DNA of 64,000 nucleotides from CAYQJS01 sp964417895 (lineage in GTDB: Bacteria > Chloroflexota > UBA6077 > SHYK01): contig CAYQJS010000009.1 of assembly GCA_964417895.1 (NCBI GenBank), forward strand, positions 1-64,000, written 5' to 3'. Made by a program: the position numbers and the translations under genes. Positions 25,309-34,555 of the stretch are shown here, piece after piece. Numbering within the stretch: position 1 is the stretch's first letter; every line of letters begins with the position of its first letter. Below the pieces are notes generated by a model. That model saw only the letters and a list, made by a program, of their open reading frames with translations, was not told the DNA's origin and did no database searches.

Positions 25309-26979
25309 ATGGCCATCGCCGAATCGAAGCCCGTCGCCGCAGCCGCTACCTATCCCGATCTGCACGATCACCTCGCAGCCCTCGAGCGCGACGGGTTCCT
25401 GGTCCGCGTTCGCCGCCCCATCAACAAGGACACGGAGCTGCACCCGCTCGTGCGTTGGCAGTTCCGCGGCGGCATCCCGGAGCGCGAGCGCAAGGCATTC
25501 CTCTTCGAGCGGGTGGTCGACGGGGCCGGCCGGGAGTACGACATGCCGGTGGTGGTGGGTGCGCTGGCTGCGAGCCGCTGGATCTACGCGCAGGGGCTCG
25601 GCTGTCAGGTGGACGAAATCAACGCCAAATGGCGGGCGGCCCGTGCCAATCCGCTCCCCCCGGTCCTGGTCGACGACGGCCCCGTCCACGAGGTCGTGCG
25701 CACCGGTGCGGAGCTCGACGCGCCCGGTGGGGGGCTGGACGGCCTTCCCGTCCCCATATCGACGCCCGGGTGGGATAATGCGCCCTACATCACCGCCGGA
25801 CATTATGTCACGCGTGACCCCGAGTCCGGCATCTATAACGCCGGCAATTACCGGGGCCAGCTCAAGGGCCGACGGCTTCTCGGTATGAACGCCTCCCACG
25901 AGCTGCAGCAGGGGATCATCGTCCACTGGAACAAGGCGCGGGCGCGCGGCGAGCCGCTGCCCTGCGCAGTCGTAGTGGGGGCTCCGCCCGCATTCTCGTA
26001 CGCAGCCGTGCAAAAGCTGCCCTACGACATGGACGAGTTCGCCGTGGCCGGCGGCCTCGCGGGCACGCCGCTCCGAGTTGTGAAGTGCAAGACTATCGAC
26101 CTCATCGTGCCCGCCGAGGCAGAGATCGTCATCGAGGGCCTCATCGATCCTCGCTGGCTCGAGCCCGAGGGCCCCTTTGGCGAGTCCCACGGCCACGTGA
26201 ACCTGCAGGAGTACAACCACATCATGGAGGTCACCGCCATCACGCACCGGCGTGATGCCATCCTCCCCTCCATCATCAGCCAGGTCACGCCCAGCGAGTC
26301 GAGCCTGATCAAGAAGGTCGCCCTCGAGCCGCTGTTCACCGACCACCTCCGCAACACGCTCGGGGTGCGGAGCGTGGTCCGCGTGGCCATGCACGAGCCG
26401 CTCACGAACCTGCGCAAGGTGGTCGTGATTCAGATGCGCAAGCCAACCGACAAGGAGGTATGGCAGGCGCTTCTGGGCGCCACGTCGTTCCAGCTCGCCG
26501 TCGGCAAGCTGGTGGTCGCCGTGGACGAGGACATCGACCCGGAAAGCACGGATGCGGTGCTGTGGGCGATCTGCTACCGGAGTCGGCCGCACCGCGACCT
26601 CCAGGTCATTCGCGGCAAGGATCCCGGCCATAGCCCGCACGTGGGCGAGATTCCGGGCGAGGAGGACGAGGACTCCGCGATGCTGATCAATGCCACGCTA
26701 CGCTCCGTCTTCCCGCCCGTCTCCCTGCCGAGGCGGGAGTACATGGAGCGCGCGGCGCAGATCTGGGACGAGCTGGACCTGCCGCCGCTCAAGCCCGAGT
26801 CCCCCTGGCACGGCTATTCCCTCGGCCAGTGGAGCGATGAGTTCGAGCGCGAGGCCCAGCTCGCGATCGAGGGGGGCTGGATGGAGACGGGCGCCAAGCT
26901 CGCCGAGCGGCGGCGCGACGACGTCGAGCCCAACACCAGCATCTGGGCACTTGACAAGGGGACAGGGGACAGGGGATAG
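25309..26979 (+). CDS. ubiD: UbiD-family (de)carboxylase
   Basis: A protein of 556 residues, somewhat longer than the usual ~490. Family motifs include GIYNAGNYRGQLKGRRL, a TPSESSLIKK segment and the acidic triad region EGPFGESHGHVNL. UbiD enzymes use prenylated FMN, made by UbiX, to remove or add CO2 on aromatic or unsaturated acids. No ubiX-like gene is in this window. ATG 25309 is preferred because GGAGGG lies 5 nt before it; two upstream ATGs lack a ribosome site. The last residues (DKGTGDRG) run into a GGACAGGGG-type repeat, so the C-terminus may have been replaced by it. Confidence 0.85.
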   Translation: MAIAESKPVAAAATYPDLHDHLAALERDGFLVRVRRPINKDTELHPLVRWQFRGGIPERERKAFLFERVVDGAGREYDMPVVVGALAASRWIYAQGLGCQVDEINAKWRAARANPLPPVLVDDGPVHEVVRTGAELDAPGGGLDGLPVPISTPGWDNAPYITAGHYVTRDPESGIYNAGNYRGQLKGRRLLGMNASHELQQGIIVHWNKARARGEPLPCAVVVGAPPAFSYAAVQKLPYDMDEFAVAGGLAGTPLRVVKCKTIDLIVPAEAEIVIEGLIDPRWLEPEGPFGESHGHVNLQEYNHIMEVTAITHRRDAILPSIISQVTPSESSLIKKVALEPLFTDHLRNTLGVRSVVRVAMHEPLTNLRKVVVIQMRKPTDKEVWQALLGATSFQLAVGKLVVAVDEDIDPESTDAVLWAICYRSRPHRDLQVIRGKDPGHSPHVGEIPGEEDEDSAMLINATLRSVFPPVSLPRREYMERAAQIWDELDLPPLKPESPWHGYSLGQWSDEFEREAQLAIEGGWMETGAKLAERRRDDVEPNTSIWALDKGTGDRG

Positions 26980-26995
26980 GGGACAGAGGACAGGC
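26950..26995. repeat. GGGGACAGG-type word repeat at the ubiD 3' end (family F)
   Basis: Four copies of GGGGACAGG-like words span the ubiD stop, followed by CCTGTTCCCTGT and CCTGTCACC words of the opposite sense before the next gene. The repeat supplies the last codons of ubiD. Confidence 0.5.
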
Positions 26996-27050
26996 GACGC
27001 CCCGAACCGCTACAACCTGTTCCCTGTAACCTGTCACCTTGGAGGGAAAC

Positions 27051-27806
27051 GTGGCTATAGCGGCAACTGCATTCGCGCAGGAGCTGTACGGAATCGTGGG
27101 TGCACACCACTCCAAGGACCATCCCTTGATCGGGATGATCGAACGCGGCGAGCTATCGCGCGAGCAGCTCCTGGGATTCGCAGTGCAGTTCTATCAGCTC
27201 TTCCCGAAGGTCTTCCCAAAGCCCATCGCGGCGCTCTACGCGCGCTGCCCCGATGACCCGGAGATCGAACAGCACTTGCTGGAGAACCTCGTCGAGGAGG
27301 GCACCGGCCAGGTGAGCGGGAGCGCCAGCCACCGCGACCTCTACCTGGACTTCGGGAAGGCGCTGGGCATGAGCCCCGCGGCGCTCGACGCCGCTGAGCC
27401 CCTGCCCGAGACGGCGGGGCTCCTCAACTGGCGGGATGTGCTCTTCTACCAGCGGCCGTGGATCGAGGCGATGGCCTCGCAGGGGTATGCGCTGGAAGGG
27501 ACCGCCGCCGAACGCATGAAGCGCATCGTCAGGGGCCTGCGCGAGCATTACGCCATCCCCGAGGAGGGGCTGGGTTACTGGACGGTGCACATCCAAGTGG
27601 AGGACGAGCACGGCGCCGTTGGCGAGTTGGCGGTGCAGAGGTTCGCGCGGACCGACGAGGAGCAGGCGGCCGTGCGCCAGGCGGTGCAGCGCACGCTCGA
27701 TACTTTCTGGCTCGCGTTCGACGGCATCCTCCGCTGCTACGTGGACGAGGACCCGGCATACGAGCGCTGGCGCGGCTGGCTGCGCGAGAATAGCAGCAGC
27801 GGATAG
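27051..27806 (+). CDS. TenA/PqqC-like heme-oxygenase-fold protein (HDO type)
   Basis: A protein of 251 residues, all-helical. Candidate metal residues: an E-x-x-x-E set in LLENLVEEGTG (about 85-93), a His in SASHRDLY and an E/D/H set in HIQVEDEHGAVGE near 185. These fit the heme-oxygenase-like di-iron (HDO) oxygenases and PqqC/TenA relatives. Substrate unknown. GTG 27051 follows TTGGAGGG; a TTG at the ribosome site is the alternative. It follows ubiD after about 70 nt, so a shared aromatic-degradation role is possible but not shown. Confidence 0.7.
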   Translation: MAIAATAFAQELYGIVGAHHSKDHPLIGMIERGELSREQLLGFAVQFYQLFPKVFPKPIAALYARCPDDPEIEQHLLENLVEEGTGQVSGSASHRDLYLDFGKALGMSPAALDAAEPLPETAGLLNWRDVLFYQRPWIEAMASQGYALEGTAAERMKRIVRGLREHYAIPEEGLGYWTVHIQVEDEHGAVGELAVQRFARTDEEQAAVRQAVQRTLDTFWLAFDGILRCYVDEDPAYERWRGWLRENSSSG

Positions 27807-27896
27807 CGGCGACCGTCGTTCTGACGCGGTGGTCGAAGCACCTCGCGTCGGCCGTCGCATTGCCGAATCCTGGCCTTCACGTCAGTCCTGCATCGT

Positions 27897-27958
27897 GTCA
27901 ATCCTGAGTGACAGGGAAGGATCTCTCGGGAGATGCTTCGCTGTCGGCTCAGCATGAC
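27897..27958. repeat. Imperfect palindrome with CCTGAG/CTCAG arms (family E)
   Basis: Left arm GTCAATCCTGAG and GAAGGATCTC, right arm GAGATGCTTC and GCTCAGCATGAC around TCGG. Such palindromes are common between genes in high-GC environmental genomes. The rest of the gene-free stretch 27807-28219 (413 nt) shows nothing else I can support. Confidence 0.55.
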
Positions 27959-28219
27959 AGAGCGCAGGCTCACGATGAAACCGCGGCCGCGAAGTTTGTG
28001 CTAGCCGAACTTCCGCACCTGAGGCGGTTGGGCTAGCGCTCCGGGCCCGCTGCTGGTAGACTGGCCCCTCTCGTCGCCGCGGCCGTTCTGGTAGAAAGCG
28101 GCCCTTGCAGTAGCGGCGCCGAAACAGTTTAATAAGAGCACGCTAAGAGCCCGGACTTCCCCGCAGCCAGGCAACCTAGGCAGCGTCGGAGACGGCAGGG
28201 CTCGATAGGAGTAAAGGCC

Positions 28220-29101
28220 ATGAGGCGGGCGCGGCCCGGCGCGCGAGGGGTAGCTCCTCTAACAGCGCTCGCTCTGTGCGCCTCGCTCCTCACCGGTTGT
28301 TTTCTTCCGGGCGCCAACGCGTCCCACAGCTACTTCCAGCTCGGGGAGGGGCAGTTTTACGGCCCGGTCCTCGTGGCGCCCATCTCGATCCGACTCGGAC
28401 AGTCGGTCCTTCGCGCGACGGGGTCGGTGGGGCCACAGGATCGGGAGGAGGGGAGCGCGGCTATCTGGGAAGGGCATTCGCTCTCCATCGAGCCCGACCG
28501 CGAGCGCAGCCGCACCGTCTTCTTCTTCGTAGAAAGCGACGACCTGACCCGGGTCACGCTGCAGATCAACGATCTGGATCCAATCGTCGAGGAGAACCCC
28601 GGCGTGTACCTCTCGGGTGAGTTCTCGATGGTGCGATGGGCCCAGGACTACTCACTCCAGGTGTCGGCCGAGGACCGCTTGGGGCTAGTGGCAACCGCTG
28701 CCATCCACGTGAGCGGCGAGGACGCGCGGCTGGAGGGCGCTGACTATGAGCTTCCGCTCCGCATTCGCATGCTTCGCCAAGGGCGCACCGAAGTGCGAGA
28801 CGTGCGCGGGATCGGCTACTTCGGGAAGCTTTACAGTCACCGCTGGCCGACGTGCGCAGGCGACTGCGACCTCGACACGCCCGGTGGCGCTCTCATGGCG
28901 TTGGTCTCCGGCCCCGCCGACACGCTGGCGCTGATCCTGGACGGACAGTTCCCGTTCTTTGCCACCGGTCTGAGCTACTGGCCAGGTCCGCAGTACACAC
29001 TAGTGGCCATCCCTGTCCGCCAGGAGACCATGGTCGAATTCGCCGCCCTGAGTGAGGCAGGAGAGCTGGTGTTCGCCCGCTGGGACAAGCCAGCGGGCTA
29101 G
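28220..29101 (+). CDS. Lipoprotein of unknown function
   Basis: A protein of 293 residues with a lipoprotein signal: basic start, ALTALALCASLLTGC lipobox and Cys at about 27. The mature part is beta-rich with many aromatic residues (HSYFQLGEGQFYGPVLV, SYWPGPQYTLVAIPV). The mature part contains one C-x3-C, in TCAGDCDLDT. No family is recognised. ATG follows AGGAGTAAAGG. Isolated, with more than 400 nt upstream of it and a GC-rich word repeat downstream. Confidence 0.6.
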   Translation: MRRARPGARGVAPLTALALCASLLTGCFLPGANASHSYFQLGEGQFYGPVLVAPISIRLGQSVLRATGSVGPQDREEGSAAIWEGHSLSIEPDRERSRTVFFFVESDDLTRVTLQINDLDPIVEENPGVYLSGEFSMVRWAQDYSLQVSAEDRLGLVATAAIHVSGEDARLEGADYELPLRIRMLRQGRTEVRDVRGIGYFGKLYSHRWPTCAGDCDLDTPGGALMALVSGPADTLALILDGQFPFFATGLSYWPGPQYTLVAIPVRQETMVEFAALSEAGELVFARWDKPAG

Positions 29102-29261
29102 ACAGGGGGCAGGGGCCAGGGCCCAGACGAAGAACTGCATCAAGCCCATCTTGAGGCTACCCGCTACGCATGGCCCCGCGCCGTCACCCTTTCAAGCCGG
29201 CCCCTGACCCTCGTCCCCTGGCCCCGACTACAGGCCGCTCATCTTGAGTCGAGGGTGTCCC

Positions 29262-29672
29262 TCAAGCTGGCAGCGGATCAGGGACCGCAACCCCTTGGGC
29301 GCGGAAGTCCGCTACATTCTTCGTGAAGACGAAGGACCGATTGGCAGAAGCGAGGGCTGCGCGGTATGCGTCGGCAAAACCGAGCCTGCGTGTAGCGCGC
29401 CAGCGTTGCAAGGCGTCTACTAGCAGATCCTTTCCACACTGGATCCCCGCCCAGCCAACGACCATGAGCAGATAGTCCGCCACCTCCTCACGCGTGAGCT
29501 GCTTCAGGTAGCGAGGGAGCGCGTACGACAGCTCATGGAGCACTACGGGCTCGAGCACCGCGCGCTGCCGGCCCGCTTCAACCCCAAGCAGGAAGCGCCG
29601 ACACTCCTCCGTCGACGAGTCGTTGGCGTATGCGTGGATGAAGACGTTCGTATCAAGATACCCCTCAGGCAC
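29262..29672 (-). CDS. vapC: PIN-domain ribonuclease toxin (VapC-like)
   Basis: A protein of 136 residues. The acidic residues of the PIN active site are present: first Asp in YLDTNVFIHA, Glu in VVLHELSYAL, Asp in LGFADAYRAAL and Asp in KNVADFRAQG. VapC toxins cut RNA (often initiator tRNA or rRNA) unless bound by VapB. The start overlaps the end of the antitoxin gene by 8 nt, the typical pattern of a vapBC pair. The pair appears intact. Confidence 0.85.
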   Translation of the reverse strand: MPEGYLDTNVFIHAYANDSSTEECRRFLLGVEAGRQRAVLEPVVLHELSYALPRYLKQLTREEVADYLLMVVGWAGIQCGKDLLVDALQRWRATRRLGFADAYRAALASANRSFVFTKNVADFRAQGVAVPDPLPA

Positions 29673-29937
29673 GGCGGTTCTGCGTCGCTTTCTCGATCAG
29701 CTCGTCGGCGGCCGCAGCCTCCCATTCGGTCCGATCCTTAGTCCAGCCGATCGGCCTTGCGATCCGCCAGCGGTCGAACGTCTCGGCAAGGCTAATCCGG
29801 GGCAAGACCTTCAGCTCGATCGTTCCCGGACCCTTCACCTCCAGTGTCACGACGTCACCCTGATTCAGTCCGGCGCTTCGGCGAATCTGCTTTGGGAGGG
29901 TGAGCTGGCCTCTTCCACGCACACGCACCACTGCCAT
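29665..29937 (-). CDS. vapB: AbrB/SpoVT-type antitoxin (VapB-like)
   Basis: A protein of 90 residues. The N-terminal swapped-hairpin DNA-binding motif reads RVRGRGQLTLPKQIRRSAG, followed by LNQGDVVTLEVKG, the SpoVT-AbrB signature. The C-terminal part (residues 55-90, acidic and helical) would neutralise the PIN toxin. It probably binds its own promoter. The ATG at 29937 gives the standard family start; an ATG two codons earlier is possible. The frame overlaps vapC by 8 nt. Confidence 0.8.
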   Translation of the reverse strand: MAVVRVRGRGQLTLPKQIRRSAGLNQGDVVTLEVKGPGTIELKVLPRISLAETFDRWRIARPIGWTKDRTEWEAAAADELIEKATQNRRA

Positions 29938-30000
29938 TCGCACGTCTCCTTTTTTGCATACAGATCGGAATGATCTTACATCAATAAACGTGCGCCGCGG

Positions 30001-31382
30001 CTACAGGCCGCTCACCATGAGCTTCGCCATGAGGACTGTCGGCGCGGCCGCGCTGCCGCGGACGAAGAGGTCGTTGCCGACCATCTCGATGTCGCGCAGC
30101 ATCTCCCGCAGATTGCCCGAGACATTGATCTCTGTTACCGGGTAACTGAGCCTGCCGTTCTCGATCCAGCGGCCTCCCGCTCCCTGTGAGAAGTCCCCGG
30201 TCGTGATGTTCACCCCGAACCCCATGAGGTCAGTGAGAAATAGCCCGTCCTGGACACTCTCAAGGATCTCATCGAGGGTCGACGAGCCCGCCCGGAGCAC
30301 GAGGTTACTGCTGCCGACGTTGGGCGGCCCGCCCACGCCCCGGTGCGCGCTCCCCGTCGTCCGGTGGCCAGTCTTCCGGGCCGTGTAGCTGTCGAACAGG
30401 AAGCCGCGGAAGACGCCCCCCACCACGATCTCGTTGCGGCGCGTCGTGACGCCTTCGCCGTCGAAGGGACGCGACCCGAGCCAAGCAGGGAGCAGCGGAT
30501 CGTCGACGATAGTCACCAGGGGCGATGCGACCTCCTCCCCCTCCCGGTCCATCAGGAAAGTCTGCCGTCGGTAGAGCGCCTCACCGCTCGCCGCCCGAGC
30601 GATGAACCCGACGAGCCGCTGCGCCAGCTTGTTCTCCCAGACGACGGGGACCTGCCGCGTGGGGACCTTCTTCGCGCCGAGCCGCGCGAGCGCCCGCTCG
30701 GCAGCCTTCCGCCCGACATCTTCGGGCTTCTCCAGCCGATCGAAAAAGCGCTCCGCCGTGTACCAGTGATCGTTCCGCTTCTTCCCATCCTCGTCGTCGG
30801 CCATCACCTCGACCTGAAGCGAGGCCGACGAGAACGGATACGCGGCGGCGAACCCTCTGGAGTTCGCGAAAGCGCGGATCCCCACGTCGGTAGAGCACGT
30901 GGCGCCATCCGACCGGGTGATGCGCGGGTCGAATGCGAATGCCGACTCCTCGCACAGTCGCGCCATCGCGATCTTCCNNNNNNNNNNATCTTCCGGTCGT
31001 TGGGCACCCCTGGGAGGGCGGAGTCATAGAGCTCGAGGTCGACGTCATTGCGCTGCGCCCAGTCCGCGGGATCGGGCAGGCCGGCCGCTTCATCCGGGTC
31101 GGTGATCGCCGCGAGCTGAACAGTGTCCTCTGCCAGCTTCTCGAGCGCGGCAGGAGAGAAATCGGAGGTGTAGCAGATGGCGGAGCGAGCGCCGACGAAC
31201 ACGCGCAGGCCCAGCGCCTTCGAGCCCGCCTCCACCAGGCGCTCCAGCTGTCCTTCCCGCACCGTAGCCTCGAATTCGGTGGCGGCCGACACCAGCACGT
31301 CGGCGTCATTGGCGCCGTGCTTCCGCGCCCGTCGGACGAGGTCCTCAGCGACGCTCAGATAACGCTCCGTGTCGCCGATCAC
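30001..31382 (-). CDS. pmbA: TldE/PmbA metalloprotease subunit, interrupted by scaffold gap
   Basis: The frame is broken only by ten Ns at 30978-30987. Both sides of the Ns carry the same 7 nt, ATCTTCC. Removing the Ns and one copy (17 nt) joins the two half-frames exactly, giving about 454 residues from GTG 31382 (GGGAGG just upstream), the normal TldE length. Motifs: TSDFSPAALEKLAEDT, RVFVGARS and the C-terminal NITTGDFSQGAGG and GNLREMLRDIEMVG. TldE has no HExxxH; it pairs with TldD, whose gene lies upstream at 31650, to process peptides. Role of the complex here is unknown. Confidence 0.85.
30978..30987. other. Assembly gap (ten Ns), probable false gap
   Basis: Run of ten Ns flanked on both sides by ATCTTCC. 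The duplication of the flank suggests two contigs that overlap by 7 nt were joined with a fixed-size gap; see the tldE entry. Confidence 0.95.
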
Positions 31383-31492
31383 TTCCCCTCCCAGCAACAG
31401 AGGCTCACTGTGGCTCCGCGTGCTCCCTTGTCAGAAAGATCGATCAAGGCTGCTCCGTCGGGAGCCGGTACAGAATCGCAGAAAGCTCGTGA

Positions 31493-31612
31493 CCCCCCAC
31501 CCCAACCCTCCCCCTCAAGGGGGGAGGGGGTTTGCTTCCCTCACCCGCAAAGAGGGAGGGGGGGCTGATTCCCTCCCCCTCGACGGGGGAGGGTGAGGGA
31601 GGGGGTGACGTG
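31493..31612. repeat. G-rich interspersed palindromes (family A, several units)
   Basis: Three units in tandem between tldE and tldD: CCCTCCCCCTCAAGGGGGGAGGG type, then a half unit, then CCCTCCCCCTCGACGGGGGAGGG type. Confidence 0.55.
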
Positions 31613-31649
31613 CCCACCGACCCAGGTCACGAAGCTCTGCGATCTTGAG

Positions 31650-33083
31650 TTAGCCGCCCTTTGTCCCACCGACGGTGATGCCGGAGACGAGGACCGTGGG
31701 CATGCCGACCCCCACGGGGACGCTCTGCCCGTCCTTCCCGCATGTCCAGCGACCGTCTGAGAGCTGATAGTCGGCGCCCACCATGGTGACGTTGGACAGC
31801 GTCTCGGGCCCGTTGCCGATCAAAGTGACGCCCTTGACAGGGGCCGTCATCTTGCCCCCCTCGATCAGGTAGGCCTCAGTCACCGAGAAGACGAAATCAC
31901 CGTTGGAGATATTCACCTGCCCGCCGCTGTAGGAGAGACAGTACAGGCCGCGGTCCACGGCGCGGATAATCTCTTCCGGATCGCTCTCGCCGGGCAGCAT
32001 ATAGGTGTTGGTCATGCGCGGCATCGGATAGTGGCGGAAGGTCTCGCGGCGGCCGTTGCCCGAGGGCTGCACACCGAAATGCCGGGCGCTGATGCGGTCC
32101 TGCATGTACCCCTGCAACACACCCTCTTCGATGAGGACGTTCTTCCGCGGCGCGTTGCCCTCGTCATCCACGTTGATGGTCCCGCGTGAGCTGGGGATCG
32201 TGCCGTCGTCAACCACGGTGACCATCGTCGAGGCGACCGACTGACCCATCCGATCGGAGTAGTTGCTCGTCTTCTTGCGGTTGAAGTCCGCCTCCAGGCC
32301 GTGCCCAACGGCCTCGTGCAGCAGGATGCCCGAGTCTCCAGCTCCGAGGACCACGGGGAGGAGCCCCGCCGGCGCATCGACTGCCGACTGGAGCAGGACT
32401 GCCTGGCGGGCCACGTCCCGAGCGAGGTCCTCGGGCGAGTGCGTCTCGAAGTACTCCAGCCCCAGCCGTCCACCGCCGCCTCCCATCGCGCTCTGCCGAT
32501 TCGCGCCGCGCTCGGACAGACACTGGATGTTGAGCCGGATCATCGGCTGCAGGTCTTCGGCGAGCGTGCCGTCGCTTGTGGCGATGGCGACGTGCTTGAT
32601 CTCGTCGCCGAACGAGACGACGACCCGCTGGATCATGTCGTCGTAGGCCCTGGCAGCCGCGTCGGCGCGACGAATGACGTCCAGCTTCTCGCGGGGCGGC
32701 GCTTCCCACGAGGGCGTACGCACGGGGTAGAGGTCCGCCACGGAGCGCGCCGCGACGGGGACAGGGCCGACGCGGTCGCCCCGACTCGCGATCTTCGCCG
32801 CGGTCTCGGCCGCCTGCCGCATGGCCTCGGGCGTCAGGTCCTCGGTGTACGCATACCCTGTGGCGTCGCCGTGCACGACGCGTATCCCCACACCCTGCAT
32901 AACGCCGCCGCCGGCGTTCTTGACGGCCTGCTCCTCGAAGAGGATCGAGCTGTTCTGTCGATGCTCGAAGTACAGGTCCGCGTAGTTGCCACCCCGCGCT
33001 AGCGCGGCGGCTAGAATGTCGTTCATCAGTCGGGCGTCGATGCCGTAGCGCTCGCTGAAGAACCCACTGTTGGTGATCGCCAT
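31650..33083 (-). CDS. tldD: TldD-family metalloprotease subunit
   Basis: A protein of 477 residues. The zinc motif H-E-x3-H is seen in LLHEAVGHGLEAD, and the C-terminal third carries the Gly-rich GGQVNISNGDFVFSVTEAY and KGVTLIGNGPETL stretches. TldD with TldE forms the heterodimeric protease that processes modified peptides or unfolded proteins in the cytoplasm. Start at 33083 gives a full-length N-terminus. tldE follows on the same strand after a repeat-filled 270-nt gap. Confidence 0.9.
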   Translation of the reverse strand: MAITNSGFFSERYGIDARLMNDILAAALARGGNYADLYFEHRQNSSILFEEQAVKNAGGGVMQGVGIRVVHGDATGYAYTEDLTPEAMRQAAETAAKIASRGDRVGPVPVAARSVADLYPVRTPSWEAPPREKLDVIRRADAAARAYDDMIQRVVVSFGDEIKHVAIATSDGTLAEDLQPMIRLNIQCLSERGANRQSAMGGGGGRLGLEYFETHSPEDLARDVARQAVLLQSAVDAPAGLLPVVLGAGDSGILLHEAVGHGLEADFNRKKTSNYSDRMGQSVASTMVTVVDDGTIPSSRGTINVDDEGNAPRKNVLIEEGVLQGYMQDRISARHFGVQPSGNGRRETFRHYPMPRMTNTYMLPGESDPEEIIRAVDRGLYCLSYSGGQVNISNGDFVFSVTEAYLIEGGKMTAPVKGVTLIGNGPETLSNVTMVGADYQLSDGRWTCGKDGQSVPVGVGMPTVLVSGITVGGTKGG

Positions 33084-33138
33084 CGATCGGACCCCTCACG
33101 GTGGCTCGGGCCACCCGACAGGCATTATACGAGTGGCC

Positions 33139-33345
33139 TTGATCCCTCTCCCCGTGCGCGGGGGGAGAGAGAACAGAGCCCCCTCCTCGGTGCGCGGGAG
33201 AGGGGGAAACATAGCCCCCTGCGCGGGAGGGGAGGGAACTTTAGCCCCCTCCCCCCTTGCCCTTGAGGGGGAGGGCTGGGGTGGGGGTCACGAACATGCC
33301 CCCTCCCCCCTTGAGGGGGAGGGTTGGGGTGGGGGGTCGCGAACT
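33139..33345. repeat. G-rich interspersed palindromes (family A, array of five)
   Basis: Five units of the CCCCTCCCC/GGGGAGGGG type in tandem with varying centres (GTGCGC, GGTGCG, TGCGCG, CCTTGAGG, CCTTGAGG). It fills nearly the whole gap 33084-33376 between tldD and the divergently read molybdoenzyme. Confidence 0.6.
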
Positions 33346-33376
33346 TCCAACGAACCTGTATCAAGGAGGAACTCCT

Positions 33377-34555
33377 ATGAACGAATCGCGTTCGGACCCG
33401 GATCAAGCGACCAAGCTGACCCGGCGGCGGCTGCTCCAAGCCGGGGCGGCAGCGGGCCTCGCTGTCGCTGCCGCCAGCGGCCTGCAGCAGAGCCAGGCCG
33501 CCGCGGCGCCCTCCGGGCAGGAAAGCCTGCCATCGGAGAAGCCCGGCTCGACCAACATCGTGCACTCGAAGACGCCGCCTCTCGAGGAATCGCGCGTCGC
33601 CGACCTGGTCGGGCTCATCACGCCGACCCCCAATTTCTTCATCAGGAACCACTTCGCCACCGCGGAGATCGATGCTTCCACGTGGCGGTTGAGTGTAGAG
33701 GGCCACGTGGAGCGGCCCTTCGAGATCGGCTACGACGAGCTACGCAGCATGCCCCGGCAACGAAGCGTTATCGGCTTCCTCGAGTGCGCGGGCAACGGCC
33801 GTGGCCGCTACGATCCGCCCGCTGAGGGGACCCGCTGGACCAATGGCGCGGCCGGCACCGCCGAATGGACGGGAATCCCGGTTGCGGCGCTGCTCGAGCG
33901 AGCGGGGGTGCGGAGCGGCGCGGTGGACCTGGTGGCCGAAGGTGCGGACACCGGTCGGGTGACCCGCGGGCTGCCGTTGGCGGTCGCGCTCCAACCCGAC
34001 ACGCTGGTGGCGTGGGCCATGAACGGCGAGCCGTTGCTCCCCCCGCACGGAGCGCCGGCGCGCCTCTATGTGCCGGGTTGGATCGGCGTTGCGTCGATCA
34101 AATGGCTGCAGCGCCTCGAGGTGATCGACCGCCAGTTCGACGGCCTCTACAACACACAGCGGTACGTTTTGCAGGACCGGCCCAGTGGCGCTCCGACCGA
34201 GCCGGTGACCCTCCAGCCCGTCAAGTCGTATATCAACCGGCCGTCGCCGGGTTCGACCCTGGCCGGGGGCGGGCAGCTGATCACGGGCTACGCCTGGTCC
34301 GGCTCGAGCCCGATCGCGAGGGTCGAGGTGAGCGCCGACGGCGGCGCGAGCTGGGCCGACGCCGCGATCCTCGAGCCGCGCCTTCCGCGCGCGTGGGTGC
34401 GCTTCGCGCTCCCGTGGCAGGCCACCCCTGGCGAGTTCGTGCTAGCATCGCGGGCGACCGATGAACGCGGGGCAGTGCAACCTGAGAGTGTGGAGTGGAA
34501 CCGCATGGGCTATTACATGAACGCCATCTACCGCCTGCCGGTAACGGTCCAGTGA
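33377..34555 (+). CDS. Sulfite oxidase-like molybdopterin oxidoreductase, Tat-exported
   Basis: A protein of 392 residues. Twin-arginine signal: TRRRLLQAGAAAG then a hydrophobic run. The molybdenum-binding Cys is C137 in FLECAGNGRG, and typical residues around the pterin site follow (NFFIRNHF near 86-93; RLYVPGWIGVASIKWL). The C-terminal domain is the dimerisation Ig-like domain of the family (GSTLAGGGQLITGYAWSGSS). It probably oxidises sulfite or another oxyanion in the periplasm or outside the membrane. ATG 33377 follows AAGGAGGA. The cytochrome c gene overlaps by 4 nt, so the two are an enzyme-electron acceptor pair. Confidence 0.85.
   Translation: MNESRSDPDQATKLTRRRLLQAGAAAGLAVAAASGLQQSQAAAAPSGQESLPSEKPGSTNIVHSKTPPLEESRVADLVGLITPTPNFFIRNHFATAEIDASTWRLSVEGHVERPFEIGYDELRSMPRQRSVIGFLECAGNGRGRYDPPAEGTRWTNGAAGTAEWTGIPVAALLERAGVRSGAVDLVAEGADTGRVTRGLPLAVALQPDTLVAWAMNGEPLLPPHGAPARLYVPGWIGVASIKWLQRLEVIDRQFDGLYNTQRYVLQDRPSGAPTEPVTLQPVKSYINRPSPGSTLAGGGQLITGYAWSGSSPIARVEVSADGGASWADAAILEPRLPRAWVRFALPWQATPGEFVLASRATDERGAVQPESVEWNRMGYYMNAIYRLPVTVQ

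Noticed and set aside
25168..26640. 490-codon open frame antisense to ubiD
   Set aside because: It mirrors the codon structure of ubiD, has no recognisable domain, and high-GC DNA commonly leaves such antisense frames open.
33139..33345. Possible CRISPR array
   Set aside because: The units are G-rich palindromes with no unique equal-length spacers and no cas genes nearby.
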